Made by a program: the position numbers and the translations under genes. Positions 9,483 through 19,438 of a DNA stretch of 46,273 nucleotides are shown piece by piece. Position 1 is the first letter of the stretch; the number at the start of each line of letters is the position of its first letter. The notes under the pieces were generated by a model. The model did no database searches. It was given only the letters and a program-made list of their open reading frames with translations, and was not told the DNA's origin. This stretch comes from Thermoflexales bacterium (lineage in GTDB: Bacteria > Chloroflexota > Anaerolineae > J036 > Brachytrichaceae): assembly GCA_025056965.1 (NCBI GenBank), contig JANWVF010000125.1, forward strand, positions 1-46,273. Reading direction: 5' to 3'.

Positions 9483-10883
9483 ATGCGCTCGCCTCGTGTC
9501 GTCATCGTCGGCGCCGGCGGCTACGTCTTCCCACTGCGGTTGTGCATAGACATCCTCTCGTTTCCTGAGCTGCAGGCGGCCAACTTGGTGCTGTTCGACA
9601 TCAACGCCGCTAACCTGCGGCGCACCTACGATCGCGTGCAGCGCGTCGTCGCCAATCATCAACTGCCGGCCAACGTCGAAATGACGACCAACCGGCGCAG
9701 GGCATTGCGCAAGGCCGACTACGTCATCGTCGCCTTTCAGGTCGGCGGCATCGAGGCGTATCGTTGCGACGTTGAGATTCCTCGCCGTTACGGCCTAGAC
9801 CAGTGCGTTGGCGACACGCTGGGGCCGGGCGGCGTCTTCCGTGGCCTGCGCAGCGTCGCCGCTTTGAAGACAATCGCGCAAGACATGCAGGACCTGTGCC
9901 CGGATGCGCTCCTTATCCAGTATGCCAACCCGATGGCGATCAACTGCTGGGCGACGAGTGAGATGGGCATCAAGACGGTCGGCCTGTGCCACAGCGTACA
10001 AGGCACCAGTGCCATGCTGATCAAGCGGGCCGGTTATCGCTACGAGGATGTATCGTTCAAGTGCGGCGGCATCAACCATCAGGCATGGTTCACGCGCTTT
10101 ACCGACAAGGACGGCAACGACATCTACCCCAAAATCCGCGAGACCATGCTGCGTCAAAATCCTTCGCCTTTCGAGGCCGAGGCAAAGCCTCGCAAGCGGC
10201 GCAACGGCAAATTCCTTCAAACCGGCGCCGAGCATCACGTGGACGACGACGTGTATTACTCCGAGGGCGTGCGCACCGAGATCATGCGCACCTTCGGCTA
10301 CTTCCATACTGAGAGCAGCCACCACGGCAGCGAATACACCCCCTGGTTCCGTAAGAACCCGCAGACCATCGAGGCGTATATCAAGACGCGCTGGGACTAC
10401 TTCTTGATCAGCAGCGGACGCGAGACGCCGGAGCAGCAGCGCCGCTTGGAGGAGATGACGAATGGGCCGTTGCAGTGCAGCGAAGAATACGGCGCGCTGA
10501 TCATCCACAGCATGGAGACCGACCACAAGCGGGTGATCTACGGCAACGTGCCCAACGACGGCCTGCCCGGCAGCAAGGGCGCGCTCTCGATCAGCAACCT
10601 GCCGCCGAACGCCTGCGTAGAGGTCGCCTGCTTGGTGGATCGCAACGGCATTCAGCCGACGCTACATGGGCCGTTGCCGCCGCAGTGCGCGGCCATCAAC
10701 CGCACCAACATCAACGTGCAGGAGCTGGCGGTGATCGGCGCAATGACCGGCGACCGCGACGCCGTACACCAAGCGATCGCTCTTGACCCGCTGACCGGCG
10801 CGCTAATGACGCTGCCGCAGATTCGCGCGATGGTCAACGAGATGTTTGAGGCCGAACGACGCTGGCTGCCCCAATTCAAGTGA
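9483..10883 (+). CDS. glycoside hydrolase family 4, alpha-galactosidase-like
   Basis: GH4 enzymes use NAD+ and a divalent metal to cleave glycosides by an oxidation-elimination mechanism in the cytosol. The 466-residue product has the N-terminal nucleotide-binding motif VVIVGAGGYVFP, the metal-ligand cysteine in GLCHSVQGTSA (about Cys169) and histidine in GGINHQAWF (about His199). CHSVQGT is typical of the alpha-galactosidase/alpha-glucuronidase (MelA-like) branch, not of the 6-phospho-glycosidases; substrate could be an alpha-galactoside or alpha-glucuronide. A purine-rich AGAGGTTAAGG precedes the ATG. It ends six bases before the first transporter ATPase, so it is the lead gene of the transporter operon, implying that the imported compound is a glycoside. 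Confidence 0.88.
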   Translation: MRSPRVVIVGAGGYVFPLRLCIDILSFPELQAANLVLFDINAANLRRTYDRVQRVVANHQLPANVEMTTNRRRALRKADYVIVAFQVGGIEAYRCDVEIPRRYGLDQCVGDTLGPGGVFRGLRSVAALKTIAQDMQDLCPDALLIQYANPMAINCWATSEMGIKTVGLCHSVQGTSAMLIKRAGYRYEDVSFKCGGINHQAWFTRFTDKDGNDIYPKIRETMLRQNPSPFEAEAKPRKRRNGKFLQTGAEHHVDDDVYYSEGVRTEIMRTFGYFHTESSHHGSEYTPWFRKNPQTIEAYIKTRWDYFLISSGRETPEQQRRLEEMTNGPLQCSEEYGALIIHSMETDHKRVIYGNVPNDGLPGSKGALSISNLPPNACVEVACLVDRNGIQPTLHGPLPPQCAAINRTNINVQELAVIGAMTGDRDAVHQAIALDPLTGALMTLPQIRAMVNEMFEAERRWLPQFK

Positions 10884-10889
10884 ATTCCG

Positions 10890-11933
10890 ATGACACAGAC
10901 TGTCTCTGCTCCTGCACCCGCCCCGCCGACGCTCGACCGACCGATCCTCGAGGTCAAGGATCTGCGCACATACTTTTTCTTAGAGAGCGGCGTAGTGCGC
11001 GCCGTGGACGGCGTGACGTTTTCGTTGGCGCGTCGTCAGACTTTGGGTTTGGTCGGCGAAAGCGGCTGCGGCAAAAGCATTACTTCGTTGTCCATCATGC
11101 GCCTAATCCAAAGCCCGCCCGGCCGGATCGTCGGCGGCGAAATCAACCTGCATCTCAAAGAGACCGATGAGGTGGTGGACATCGCCAAGCTCGATCCGAA
11201 GGGCAGCTTGATGCGCCAAATCCGCGGCGCGGAGATCGCCATGATCTTCCAGGAGCCGATGACCTCGCTCAACCCGCTGCGCACGATCGGTAACCAGATC
11301 GCCGAAGCCGTGCAGATTCATCAGCGCGTCTCCAAGAAAGCCGCATTCGAGCGCGCCGAGGAGATGTTGGCCAAGGTGCAGATGAGCGCGCCCAAGCAGC
11401 GCGCACGGCAGTACCCGCATCAACTCAGCGGCGGCATGCGCCAGCGCGCCATGATCGCGCTGGCGCTCTCTTGCAACCCTTCTATCTTGATCGCCGACGA
11501 GCCCACCACGGCGCTGGATGTGACCGTGCAGGCGCAGATCCTCGACTTGATGCGCGAGTTGCAGGCCGACTTCGGCTCTGCGATCATCTTGATCACCCAC
11601 AACCTCGGCGTAGTGTCGCAGATGGCCGACCATGTGGCCGTGATGTACCTCGGCCGGATTGTTGAGTTTGCTGCGACCCGAGAGCTTTTCCATCATCCCC
11701 TGCATCCATATACCGAAGGCCTGCTGAAATCGGTGCCGGTGCTGGGGCGCAAAGGCAAGCAGGTGCTGGTGCCGATCAAGGGGATGGTGCCTTCGCCGAC
11801 CACGGTCATTCGCGGCTGCCCGTTCGCCGAGCGTTGCCCACACGTCAAGGACATCTGCCTTGAGCGCGAGCCTGCCCTAGCCGAGGTTGCCCCAGGCCAT
11901 CTAGCGGCCTGCTGGTTGCACATCAACCCTTGA
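10890..11933 (+). CDS. Opp/Dpp-family ABC transporter ATPase, OppD type
   Basis: The 347-residue product is a nucleotide-binding subunit that powers import through the permeases encoded downstream. Visible motifs: Walker [12 protein letters not shown] (about residues 50-60), Q-loop in MIFQEPMTSLNPL, signature QLSGGMRQRAMIA, Walker B ILIADEPTTALD and the switch histidine in LITHNLG. The C-terminus has the oligopeptide-family extension HPLHPYTEGLL and a cysteine cluster (CPFAERCPHVKDIC and a later Cys), which in some Opp ATPases binds an iron-sulfur cluster. It starts six bases after the GH4 gene. The next gene follows after 125 bases, a gap with a strong ribosome-binding site and no other gene. 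Confidence 0.93.
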   Translation: MTQTVSAPAPAPPTLDRPILEVKDLRTYFFLESGVVRAVDGVTFSLARRQTLGLVGESGCGKSITSLSIMRLIQSPPGRIVGGEINLHLKETDEVVDIAKLDPKGSLMRQIRGAEIAMIFQEPMTSLNPLRTIGNQIAEAVQIHQRVSKKAAFERAEEMLAKVQMSAPKQRARQYPHQLSGGMRQRAMIALALSCNPSILIADEPTTALDVTVQAQILDLMRELQADFGSAIILITHNLGVVSQMADHVAVMYLGRIVEFAATRELFHHPLHPYTEGLLKSVPVLGRKGKQVLVPIKGMVPSPTTVIRGCPFAERCPHVKDICLEREPALAEVAPGHLAACWLHINP

Positions 11934-12058
11934 AGCAGAGGAGGTGAGGGATATTGCTTAGGCGAACCTGAGAGACGAATCCTTGCCGATCGTGTTCTGT
12001 CAAACCTTAAAAACCCACACTCATTGTTAGTCTGTCTTTTTAGAGGAGGTCAGCATCC

Positions 12059-14239
12059 ATGAAGAAGCAAAAACTCACGCGTCGTGAACTGCTGCGCATC
12101 GGGGCGCTTGGAGGCGCTACAGCAGTGATTGCGGCGTGCGCAGCGCCGGCCCCGTCCGCCCCTGCCGAACCGGCTGCCCCAGCCGCACCTGCTGAACCCG
12201 CCGCGCCCGCTGAACCCGCTGCGCCTGCTGCGGGCAAGATCAAGGATCCCATCCCCTATCCCGACCCACCGCCGCTTGAACTCGGCGGAGGTGAGCCTCG
12301 TCGCCAACCCATCAGCGAAATTGTCACTTATAAGGCGCTGCCGGAGTATTCCGAGCCGGAATGGGTCACGAAGCTTGTCAATGAAGGCAAATTGCCACCG
12401 GTGAAGGAGCGCCTGCCCAAGGAACCGCAGGTCGTGCTTACGAGCGGGATGAAGGATGGTCCCGGCGAGTATGGCGACCTGTGGCGCGGCTTCTCAGCCT
12501 GCCCCACCGCCGGCTGGAACCGCATGGCCGGCGTCAGCGCTGGCTGGTTCGGCATCGAGTCATACAGCGTGCAGCATCAATCGCTGTTCAAGGTCGGCCC
12601 ACTCTTCCGCGCTGACCAGGACATCGAGCCCTTCCCCAACTTGGCGAAGAGCTGGTCTTGGTCCGAGGATGGTCGTTCCCTCATCGTTAATCTGATCGAG
12701 GGCGCCAAGTGGTCCGATGGCGTGCCGTTCACGGCCGATGACGTCATCTTCACTTGGGAAGCTTACGTCATGGATCCGAACGTGAACTCGATGCGCACGC
12801 TCGACTCCTTCCGCTATGGTGGCGAGGACGCCAAGCTGGAGAAGATTGACGACTTCACCGTCAAGTTCACCTTTGGCATCCCCAAGCCACTAGGGGTGTA
12901 CTACGATCTAAGCGAGTACGGGTTTGTGATCTCGCCGAAGCACGCGCTGGAAGATTTCCACCCCAAGTTCAGCAAGCGCGATCCGAAGCCGACTTACAAG
13001 GACTTCGAGAACGCCATGCCGCCGGACAAGATTCCCATCCCTACACTGGGGCCGTGGGTGCCGACCGAGTACAAGACCGATGAGCTGCTGATCATGCGCC
13101 GCAATCCCTACTTCTGGAAGGTAGACGAGACCGGCAAGCAGCTGCCTTACTTTGATGAAATTCAGTATCGCAAGGGGCCGAGCGGCATCGGGCGCGACCT
13201 GTGCACCATGGCCGGCGACTGCGATCACACCAACCTGGAGAACCCCAGCTCGTATGTGAATGCGATGACCAAGGCGCAGGAGCCCGACGCCAAGTTCGCC
13301 ATCAACTGGGGGCCGGAGCTGCTTGGCTACGGCGTCGAGTTCAACTTTGCCGAGGAATTCGGCACGCAGGATGACCGCGATCGCGCCGTGCGTCAGCTCA
13401 ACCGTGACCTGCGCTTCCGCAAGGCGCTGAGCTACGCCACCGACCGCGACGGCATCGCCCAAGCCATCATGCGCGGGCCGTTCCTGCGTGGCTACGCCGG
13501 CGGCCTCTATCCGGGATCGCCCTACTTCCGCAAGGAAGACGTGGTGTACTACCCTTACGATCCTGAGTCGGCCAAGATCCTGCTCGACGAGATTGGCCTG
13601 CGCGACACCAACGGCGACGGCATCCGCGAGTGGACGGAAGGCCCAATGAAGGGGCAGCCGGTGGTGCTGCAGTTGCTCTCGTCCGAGGATGCGCAGGAGA
13701 CGCAGAGTGTGGCCGAAGCTTTGGTGAATCAATGGGCTGCTGTCGGCATCAAGATCAACACGCGCGTCGCCAACAGCACCACGCTGAGCGAGTTGGACAC
13801 TACCGGCAACTGGGACCTGCGCGTCTATCGCGGCGGCCAGGCGTTTGCCCTGCCTTCAGCCAACCCAGCTGTGCTCGCGCCGATCACCAAGCGCTTTGGC
13901 ATCCATCAGGAGGGCGACAAGCCGCGCAACCTAATGGACTTCGAGCCGAAGCTGATCGAGTTAATCGAGCAGTTCCGCGTGACGTTCGACAGCGCCGAGC
14001 GACAGAAGATCTTGTCCGAATATCAGCGCATCTTCACCCAGAACGTGTATCACATGGGGGTGTTCAGCGGCCGCTACGGCCTAGGCCTGGCCAAGCGCGT
14101 GAAGAACATCCCCGTAGGCACGCCGACCTTCCTATACACCTGGGTCGAAGACGCCATCATGCTTGAGCAACTGTGGACGCCTAAAGACCAGCAGCTGGCA
14201 CAGAACCGGCCCAACACCATCCCGGTATACAGCGCCTAA
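12059..14239 (+). CDS. ABC transporter substrate-binding lipoprotein, SBP_bac_5 family
   Basis: The 726-residue product begins with a twin-arginine-like leader (TRRELLRIGALGG) that runs into a lipobox ending IAAC (about Cys22), so it is probably exported folded and lipid-anchored. A Pro/Ala/Glu-rich linker (about residues 23-60) joins it to a family 5 solute-binding domain: SWSWSEDGRSLIVNL, the WSDGVPFTADDVIFTW block typical of the family, LRFRKALSYATDR, and a C-terminal WDLRVYRGG region. It is longer than classic OppA/DppA (about 540), like many carbohydrate- or large-ligand-binding relatives. The start has a strong AGGAGGT. The GH4 lead gene points to a sugar ligand; that is inference. Confidence 0.93.
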   Translation: MKKQKLTRRELLRIGALGGATAVIAACAAPAPSAPAEPAAPAAPAEPAAPAEPAAPAAGKIKDPIPYPDPPPLELGGGEPRRQPISEIVTYKALPEYSEPEWVTKLVNEGKLPPVKERLPKEPQVVLTSGMKDGPGEYGDLWRGFSACPTAGWNRMAGVSAGWFGIESYSVQHQSLFKVGPLFRADQDIEPFPNLAKSWSWSEDGRSLIVNLIEGAKWSDGVPFTADDVIFTWEAYVMDPNVNSMRTLDSFRYGGEDAKLEKIDDFTVKFTFGIPKPLGVYYDLSEYGFVISPKHALEDFHPKFSKRDPKPTYKDFENAMPPDKIPIPTLGPWVPTEYKTDELLIMRRNPYFWKVDETGKQLPYFDEIQYRKGPSGIGRDLCTMAGDCDHTNLENPSSYVNAMTKAQEPDAKFAINWGPELLGYGVEFNFAEEFGTQDDRDRAVRQLNRDLRFRKALSYATDRDGIAQAIMRGPFLRGYAGGLYPGSPYFRKEDVVYYPYDPESAKILLDEIGLRDTNGDGIREWTEGPMKGQPVVLQLLSSEDAQETQSVAEALVNQWAAVGIKINTRVANSTTLSELDTTGNWDLRVYRGGQAFALPSANPAVLAPITKRFGIHQEGDKPRNLMDFEPKLIELIEQFRVTFDSAERQKILSEYQRIFTQNVYHMGVFSGRYGLGLAKRVKNIPVGTPTFLYTWVEDAIMLEQLWTPKDQQLAQNRPNTIPVYSA

Positions 14240-14249
14240 GACGCGCGTT

Positions 14250-14291
14250 GCGTATTGCGTGTTGCGCCATCGGGCGCAGCACGCAATACGC
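14250..14291 (+). promoter_or_regulatory. long intercistronic hairpin between binding protein and permease genes
   Basis: Left arm 14250-14268 and right arm 14273-14291 pair over 19 positions (18 Watson-Crick plus one U-G), with the four-base loop ATCG. The arms begin GCGTATTGCGTG and end CACGCAATACGC. No T-run follows, so it is not a classical terminator. Its place, between a highly needed binding protein and its permeases, is where RNA-stabilising or attenuating hairpins (such as REP elements between malE and malF) are known to set unequal expression. Confidence 0.75.
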
Positions 14292-14308
14292 CTCGGTGCG
14301 AACTCGCC

Positions 14309-15307
14309 ATGGCTAATTACATTTTGCGTCGGTTGCTGATCGCCTTCTTCATGCTGATCGGGATCGCCTTCGTCTCGTTCGTGGTGATCCAGTTGCCGCC
14401 TGGCGACGTCGCGACCAACTATAAGAACTTTCTGTTGCAGCAACCCGGCATGACGCTAGAACAGGCTGAAGAACAGGCCAACAACCTGCGCCGGCGATAT
14501 GGACTTGACCAGCCACTGCCGATCCAGTTCGTCAATTGGATCGCGGGCATCGTCACGGAGGGCAAATTCGGCTTCTCATTTGCCTACCGCCGAGATGTGG
14601 GCGAGCTGATCGCCGAACGCTTGCCCAAAACGCTGGCGCTGGCATTAATGTGTCACCTGATCTCGACCGTGGTCGGCATCAGCATCGGCATCTTCGTGGC
14701 GACGCGCAAATATAGTCTGGCCGACAACGCCGCTGCCGTGATGGCTTTCATCTTTACGTCCATTCCACGCTTCGCCATCGCGCTGATCATCCTGTATGTG
14801 TTAGTCTTCACTTTCAAGCAGCCCAGCATCCAGGGATTCTTCTCACCGCAATACGTCATGGCGCCGTGGAGCCTCGAACGCGTGCTGGACATGTTCAAGA
14901 ACATCTGGCCGGTGCTCGTCATCGCCGGGCTGGGCGGCGTAGCCTACAACATGCGCGTGATGCGCGGCAACTTATTGGACGTGCTGGGCGCGCAATATGT
15001 CACTACGGCCCGCTCCAAAGGCCTGAAGGAGCGCCAGGTGATGGTGCGGCATGCTGTGCCTAACGCGATGCATCCCATTGTTGCCTACCAAGGCACTGTG
15101 CTGCCCTACATGATGCAGGGCGAGCTAGAGGCTGCCATCGTGCTCAACCTGCCCACGCTCGGCCCGCTGTTCTATGACTCGCTGGTCGGCCAAGACATTT
15201 ACATCGCCGGCTCGCTGCTGTTGATCTATGGTGTGCTGATCGTCGCCGGCAATCTCATCGCCGACATCGCCCTGGCCATCCTTGACCCACGGATTCGATA
15301 TAGCTGA
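14309..15307 (+). CDS. Opp/Dpp-family ABC transporter permease, OppB type
   Basis: The 332-residue inner-membrane subunit starts [19 protein letters not shown], the usual first helix of OppB/DppB permeases, followed by a large external loop (about residues 35-95) and about five more helices. The [13 protein letters not shown] segment and the cytoplasmic EAA-type loop ([28 protein letters not shown] region, shown here in part as RSKGLKERQ and HAVPNAM) are family hallmarks and dock on the ATPases. I place the start at the ATG at 14309, not the GTG at 14255, because the upstream extension would be translated from the hairpin. The ORF ends in RIRYS, as is typical of the family. Confidence 0.93.
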   Translation: MANYILRRLLIAFFMLIGIAFVSFVVIQLPPGDVATNYKNFLLQQPGMTLEQAEEQANNLRRRYGLDQPLPIQFVNWIAGIVTEGKFGFSFAYRRDVGELIAERLPKTLALALMCHLISTVVGISIGIFVATRKYSLADNAAAVMAFIFTSIPRFAIALIILYVLVFTFKQPSIQGFFSPQYVMAPWSLERVLDMFKNIWPVLVIAGLGGVAYNMRVMRGNLLDVLGAQYVTTARSKGLKERQVMVRHAVPNAMHPIVAYQGTVLPYMMQGELEAAIVLNLPTLGPLFYDSLVGQDIYIAGSLLLIYGVLIVAGNLIADIALAILDPRIRYS

Positions 15308-15392
15308 CCGATAGCTGACTGACGACCTATGTGGGGTGCAGGCAACCACAGCCGACAGCCTGTGATGCCGACGCCTCACCTGAGAAAAGCGA

Positions 15393-16565
15393 ATGGCTAC
15401 CGCAACGACAGGTACCCTACCTAGGCAGAAAGTGCCAAACGCACCCACCGGCCCGACACTGGAACAACTGCTCGAAGTGACCGAACGGCACGAGAGCTAT
15501 TTTCAACTGGTATGGCGGCGCTTCCGGCGCAGCCGCATCTCAATCATCGGTGGGCTGATCGTCATCACCCTGATGACGCTGGCTGCGCTGGCGGAGTTTT
15601 TCTCGCCCAACCCGATTGACCGCGATAACTTGAAGGACGCCTTCCTGCCGCCTAACCGCATTCACTTCATTGATGCCGAAGGCAACTTCAGCCTGCGGCC
15701 CTTCGTTTACGGCCGCGTCGCCGAGATGGACCCGCGCACCTTCCGAGTGACTTGGAAGGAAGACACGTCGCAGAAATACTACCTAAGCTTCTTCGTGCAA
15801 ACGTGGCCCTATCGGCTATTCGGCATCTTCCCGACGAACTTGCACCTCATCGGCGTCGAGGAGCCGGGGCGGCTCTACATGCTAGGCACCGATAAGCTCG
15901 GCCGCGATTTATGGGGCAAGGCGTGTCAGGCGGGGAGAATCTCCTTGACGATGAGCGTGTTCGCTGCGCTGATCAGCATCGCCGTCGGCTCACTTATCGG
16001 CATCGTCTCGGGTTACTACGGTGGGCGCGTGGATACTGCGCTGCAGCGCTTCGTCGAATTCGTCAATGCCTTTCCGCAGCTGCCATTGTGGATGGCGCTG
16101 GCGTCGCTTGTGCCCAAGACTGCCGATTCGTTCGTCATCTTTGTGATCATGTCGTGCATCTTCGCGCTGCTATCGTGGACGACGCTGGCGCGCGAGGTGC
16201 GCGGCAAGGTGCTGGCGCTCAGCCAGACCGACTTCATCTTGGCGGCGAAGGAGATGGGCGCATCGGACGCACGCATCATCTTCCGGCATCTCTATCCGAA
16301 TACGCTCAGTCACGTCATCGTCATCCTCACGCTCTCGATCCCCGGCGTCATCCTGGCCGAGTCGTTCCTCAGTTTCCTCGGCATCGGCATCCAAGAGCCG
16401 CTGACGAGCTGGGGTTTGTTGATGCGCAACGCGCAAAACCTTCAGACGCTTAGCTTACAGACGTGGATCTTGATGCCAGCGGCTTTCATCGTCTTGGCCG
16501 TGTTGGGGTTCAACTTCCTAGGCGATGGCCTGCGCGACGCAGCCGACCCATATGCTTCTCGATAA
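15393..16565 (+). CDS. Opp/Dpp-family ABC transporter permease, OppC type
   Basis: The 390-residue product is longer than the usual 290-310 because of an external insertion of about 100 residues between the first membrane helix ([20 protein letters not shown]) and the [12 protein letters not shown] motif that marks OppC/DppC. The rest is standard: helices around [20 protein letters not shown], the EAA-type loop with [20 protein letters not shown], and a final [13 protein letters not shown]. Longer OppC proteins of this sort occur in transporters with large binding proteins. The 85 bases before it contain a short tandem duplication of TAGCTGAC just after the preceding stop and no gene. Confidence 0.92.
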   Translation: MATATTGTLPRQKVPNAPTGPTLEQLLEVTERHESYFQLVWRRFRRSRISIIGGLIVITLMTLAALAEFFSPNPIDRDNLKDAFLPPNRIHFIDAEGNFSLRPFVYGRVAEMDPRTFRVTWKEDTSQKYYLSFFVQTWPYRLFGIFPTNLHLIGVEEPGRLYMLGTDKLGRDLWGKACQAGRISLTMSVFAALISIAVGSLIGIVSGYYGGRVDTALQRFVEFVNAFPQLPLWMALASLVPKTADSFVIFVIMSCIFALLSWTTLAREVRGKVLALSQTDFILAAKEMGASDARIIFRHLYPNTLSHVIVILTLSIPGVILAESFLSFLGIGIQEPLTSWGLLMRNAQNLQTLSLQTWILMPAAFIVLAVLGFNFLGDGLRDAADPYASR

Positions 16566-16598
16566 GATCCGGACATCCGCCGCAGCGGCGCGAGAACG

Positions 16599-18398
16599 AT
16601 GCGGAGATTCGCGAGTAGGCCGATACGCGCAACCCAGTGGACGCTGATCTGTGGCGTCCTGCTGCCGGCGCTATTGACCGTGCTGGTAGCCTGCGCCGAT
16701 CAAACTGCCCAGGATTCATCCGCTCGCCTACCGGTTACCGTTTCCGGCGTTGTCGTGAATACGAATGGGCCGGTCGCCGGAGCAATTGTGCAAGTGCAGG
16801 GCACACAAAACCGGACTACCACAGACGCGCGCGGCGCGTTCACGCTGCATGGTGAGGGGCTGGGCAAGTCGCACGCCGTAACGGTGACTGCGTGGGCAGA
16901 AGGCCACTACATCGGCTGGACTACCCTCGATCCGCGCCGGCCGATCCATGCAGAGGGCATCTCGATCACGCTGCGCCCGCTGTTCGACGGCGACAACCAC
17001 GAATACACCTGGTTCAGCGAGGAAGGCATACACGGCTCGGCCAGCTGTGGGCTATGCCATCGCGAATACACCGAGTGGGAAGCCGACGCACACGCGCAGG
17101 CAGCCGTCAACCCGCGTTTCATTTCAATGTTCCGAGGCACGGACCTAAGCGGGCGGCGCGGCCAGCCGACGCGCTTCGCCGGCGACGGCAAATCGGTGCT
17201 GCCCCCCGATCCGGCCTTGCCCGACACCGGACCCGGCTTTCGATTAGACCACCCCGACCGCGCCGGCACGTGCGCTACGTGCCACACGCCGATGGCCGCG
17301 CGCATCCCAACGACAAACTCCTGCGCTTGGTCGGGCTGTCACGCAACCGGCACCGCCGACAACGCCGAGGCCGTCGGCGTCCAGCCCTCTATTCGCGGCG
17401 TGACGCCCGTAGGCCTGCATGGTATCGCCCTGGAAGGCATCGGGTGCGAGTTCTGTCACAAGATTCGCGAAGTGATCCTTGACCCAAGCACCGGCCTACC
17501 CTACTCGGACATGCCCGGCATCCTATCGCTTCGGCTGGCCCGGCCGCACGGCGATGCCCAGGTCTTCTTCGGCACGCTCACCGACGTCAGTCGCGAGCGC
17601 GATAGCTATTTGCCGCTGCAGGCGCAGAGTGAATTCTGTGCCGCCTGCCATTTCGGCGTCTTCGGCGGCGTGGTGAGCAACATGAAGATGACCGGCGGCA
17701 CCGTCATTTACAACTCGTACGGCGAGTGGTTGCACAGCCCGTATAGCCGCGCCGGGTCGCCCCTGTATCGCACGTGCCAAGATTGCCACATGCCGATCAA
17801 AGACACACCGTATTCGGTTTTCCCGCATCGCGGCGGCGTGGCGCGCCACTACCCGGTATACAACGATCACACCATGCTCGGCCCGTCGAACGAGGCCTTC
17901 CTGCGCAGCGCGGTGACGATGACCAGCACGGCAACAATCGAAGGAAGCACCGTGCGCGTGGAAGTCGGCTTGACCAACACCGGCGCCGGGCATGCCGTGC
18001 CCACCGATGCACCGATGCGTTCGGTCATGCTGGTGATCGAAGCCGTGGACGCCGACGGGCGCAGCGTGCCGCTGAAAAGCGGGCCGACGTTGCCGGATTG
18101 GACGGGCGACTATGCCGGTCGGCCAGGCAAAGCCTTCGCCCGCCTGCTGCGCGATAACTGGAGCGGCGAGATGCCGGCGACGGCTTTTTGGCGACCGACG
18201 ACTGAAGTCGCCGACACGCGCCTGTTCCCCTTTGTCACCGATTCGACAACCTACGTGTTTGATTGGCCGGCCGGCTTGAGCGGCACGGTCAGGGTGAAGT
18301 TGGTGTATCGGCGCGCCTTTTATAAACTAGCTCAGCAGAAAGGCTGGCATGACCCCGACATCATCATGGCAACGAGCGAAATTCCCATACGCTGGTGA
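16599..18398 (+). CDS. six-heme cytochrome c lipoprotein with an N-terminal carboxypeptidase-regulatory-like domain
   Basis: The 599-residue product has a lipoprotein signal ending LVAC (about Cys32), then a beta-sandwich like the carboxypeptidase regulatory domain (about 45-128: [31 protein letters not shown]). Next come heme-binding sites: CGLCH (150), CATCH (225), CEFCH (283), CAACH (347) and CQDCH (393), plus a CX4CH site CAWSGCH (242). The region after about residue 430 is a second beta-domain without heme motifs ([20 protein letters not shown]). It should sit outside the membrane and carry electrons, with covalent heme attachment. The gene begins 33 bases after the OppC gene and ends eight bases before the OppF-type gene, so it is embedded in the transporter operon. 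Its redox partner is not visible here. Confidence 0.9.
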   Translation: MRRFASRPIRATQWTLICGVLLPALLTVLVACADQTAQDSSARLPVTVSGVVVNTNGPVAGAIVQVQGTQNRTTTDARGAFTLHGEGLGKSHAVTVTAWAEGHYIGWTTLDPRRPIHAEGISITLRPLFDGDNHEYTWFSEEGIHGSASCGLCHREYTEWEADAHAQAAVNPRFISMFRGTDLSGRRGQPTRFAGDGKSVLPPDPALPDTGPGFRLDHPDRAGTCATCHTPMAARIPTTNSCAWSGCHATGTADNAEAVGVQPSIRGVTPVGLHGIALEGIGCEFCHKIREVILDPSTGLPYSDMPGILSLRLARPHGDAQVFFGTLTDVSRERDSYLPLQAQSEFCAACHFGVFGGVVSNMKMTGGTVIYNSYGEWLHSPYSRAGSPLYRTCQDCHMPIKDTPYSVFPHRGGVARHYPVYNDHTMLGPSNEAFLRSAVTMTSTATIEGSTVRVEVGLTNTGAGHAVPTDAPMRSVMLVIEAVDADGRSVPLKSGPTLPDWTGDYAGRPGKAFARLLRDNWSGEMPATAFWRPTTEVADTRLFPFVTDSTTYVFDWPAGLSGTVRVKLVYRRAFYKLAQQKGWHDPDIIMATSEIPIRW

Positions 18399-18406
18399 GG
18401 TATTAG

Positions 18407-19432
18407 ATGAAGACGGCGGACAAAGAGAACTTGATCTTGGAAGTGACCGACCTGCGCATGTACTTCCCGATCTATCGCGGCCTTCTGCAGCGCGTCGTCG
18501 GCTATATAAAGGCAGTAGATGGCGTCAGCCTGTTTTTGCGCGAGCGCGAAGTGCTTGGGCTGGTCGGCGAAAGCGGCTGCGGTAAGACAACGGTCGGTCG
18601 CACTATCCTACGCCTATACGATCCTACCGGTGGCGAGATTCGCTTCCGCCGTAAGACCGGCGAATGGGTGGACATCGCGCGCATCAGCCAAAGAGAGATG
18701 AAACCGCTCCGCCAAGAGATGCGCATGATCTTCCAAGATCCGTTCAGCTCGCTCAATCCTCGCCTCACCGTCAAAGACATAATCAGCGAGCCATTGGAGA
18801 TTCATGGCGTGGCGCACGGGAAGGAAGCGGAAGCGCGCGTGGCTGAACTGATGCGCGCCGTCGGATTAGACCCGAACTACATGAATCGCTACCCGCATGA
18901 ATTCTCCGGCGGTCAGCGACAGCGCATCGGCCTGGCGCGCACGCTCTCGCTCAACCCACGCTTGGTGATCGCTGATGAACCGGTGTCGGCGCTGGACGTA
19001 TCGGTGCAGGCACAGGTGCTGAACTTGTTGGAAGAGCTGAAAGACCGGCTTGGGCTGACGCTGATCTTCATCGCTCACGATCTGTCGGTGGTCGAGCATA
19101 TCTCCGACCGCATTGCCGTGATGTATGTAGGCAAGATCGTCGAGATGGCCGACACGGAGGAGCTGCTACACAACCCGCTGCACCCTTACACCGAGGCGCT
19201 GCTATCTGCCGTCCCGCCCGCCGACCCGGACATTCAGCCCAACCGCATCAAGCTCCAAGGCGAGGTACCCAGCCCGGTCAACCCACCGTCCGGCTGCGTC
19301 TTCCACCCGCGCTGTAACTACGCGCGCCCGGAATGCAAGGTGAGCGCGCCGGAGCTGCGGGAGGTGCAGCCGGGGCACTTCGTGAGTTGCCACTTTGCCG
19401 AAGAGCTGCAACTGAAAGGGATTGGAGGGTGA
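18407..19432 (+). CDS. Opp/Dpp-family ABC transporter ATPase, OppF type
   Basis: The 341-residue product is the second ATPase of the transporter. Motifs: Walker [20 protein letters not shown]-loop [13 protein letters not shown], signature [14 protein letters not shown], Walker [13 protein letters not shown], switch histidine in [13 protein letters not shown], and the C-terminal [15 protein letters not shown] with cysteines in [15 protein letters not shown]. The N-terminal [11 protein letters not shown] with an insertion before the strand VDGVSLF is typical of OppF/DppF. GAGGT lies five bases before the ATG. Because the cytochrome gene separates it from the permeases by only short gaps, all are likely one transcript. 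Confidence 0.93.
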   Translation: MKTADKENLILEVTDLRMYFPIYRGLLQRVVGYIKAVDGVSLFLREREVLGLVGESGCGKTTVGRTILRLYDPTGGEIRFRRKTGEWVDIARISQREMKPLRQEMRMIFQDPFSSLNPRLTVKDIISEPLEIHGVAHGKEAEARVAELMRAVGLDPNYMNRYPHEFSGGQRQRIGLARTLSLNPRLVIADEPVSALDVSVQAQVLNLLEELKDRLGLTLIFIAHDLSVVEHISDRIAVMYVGKIVEMADTEELLHNPLHPYTEALLSAVPPADPDIQPNRIKLQGEVPSPVNPPSGCVFHPRCNYARPECKVSAPELREVQPGHFVSCHFAEELQLKGIGG

Positions 19433-19438
19433 TGCGCA

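Noticed and set aside
12140-12235. Low-complexity GCC/GCT-rich repeats near the start of the binding-protein gene
   Set aside because: Encodes the Pro/Ala linker typical of such lipoproteins; not a mobile or regulatory repeat.
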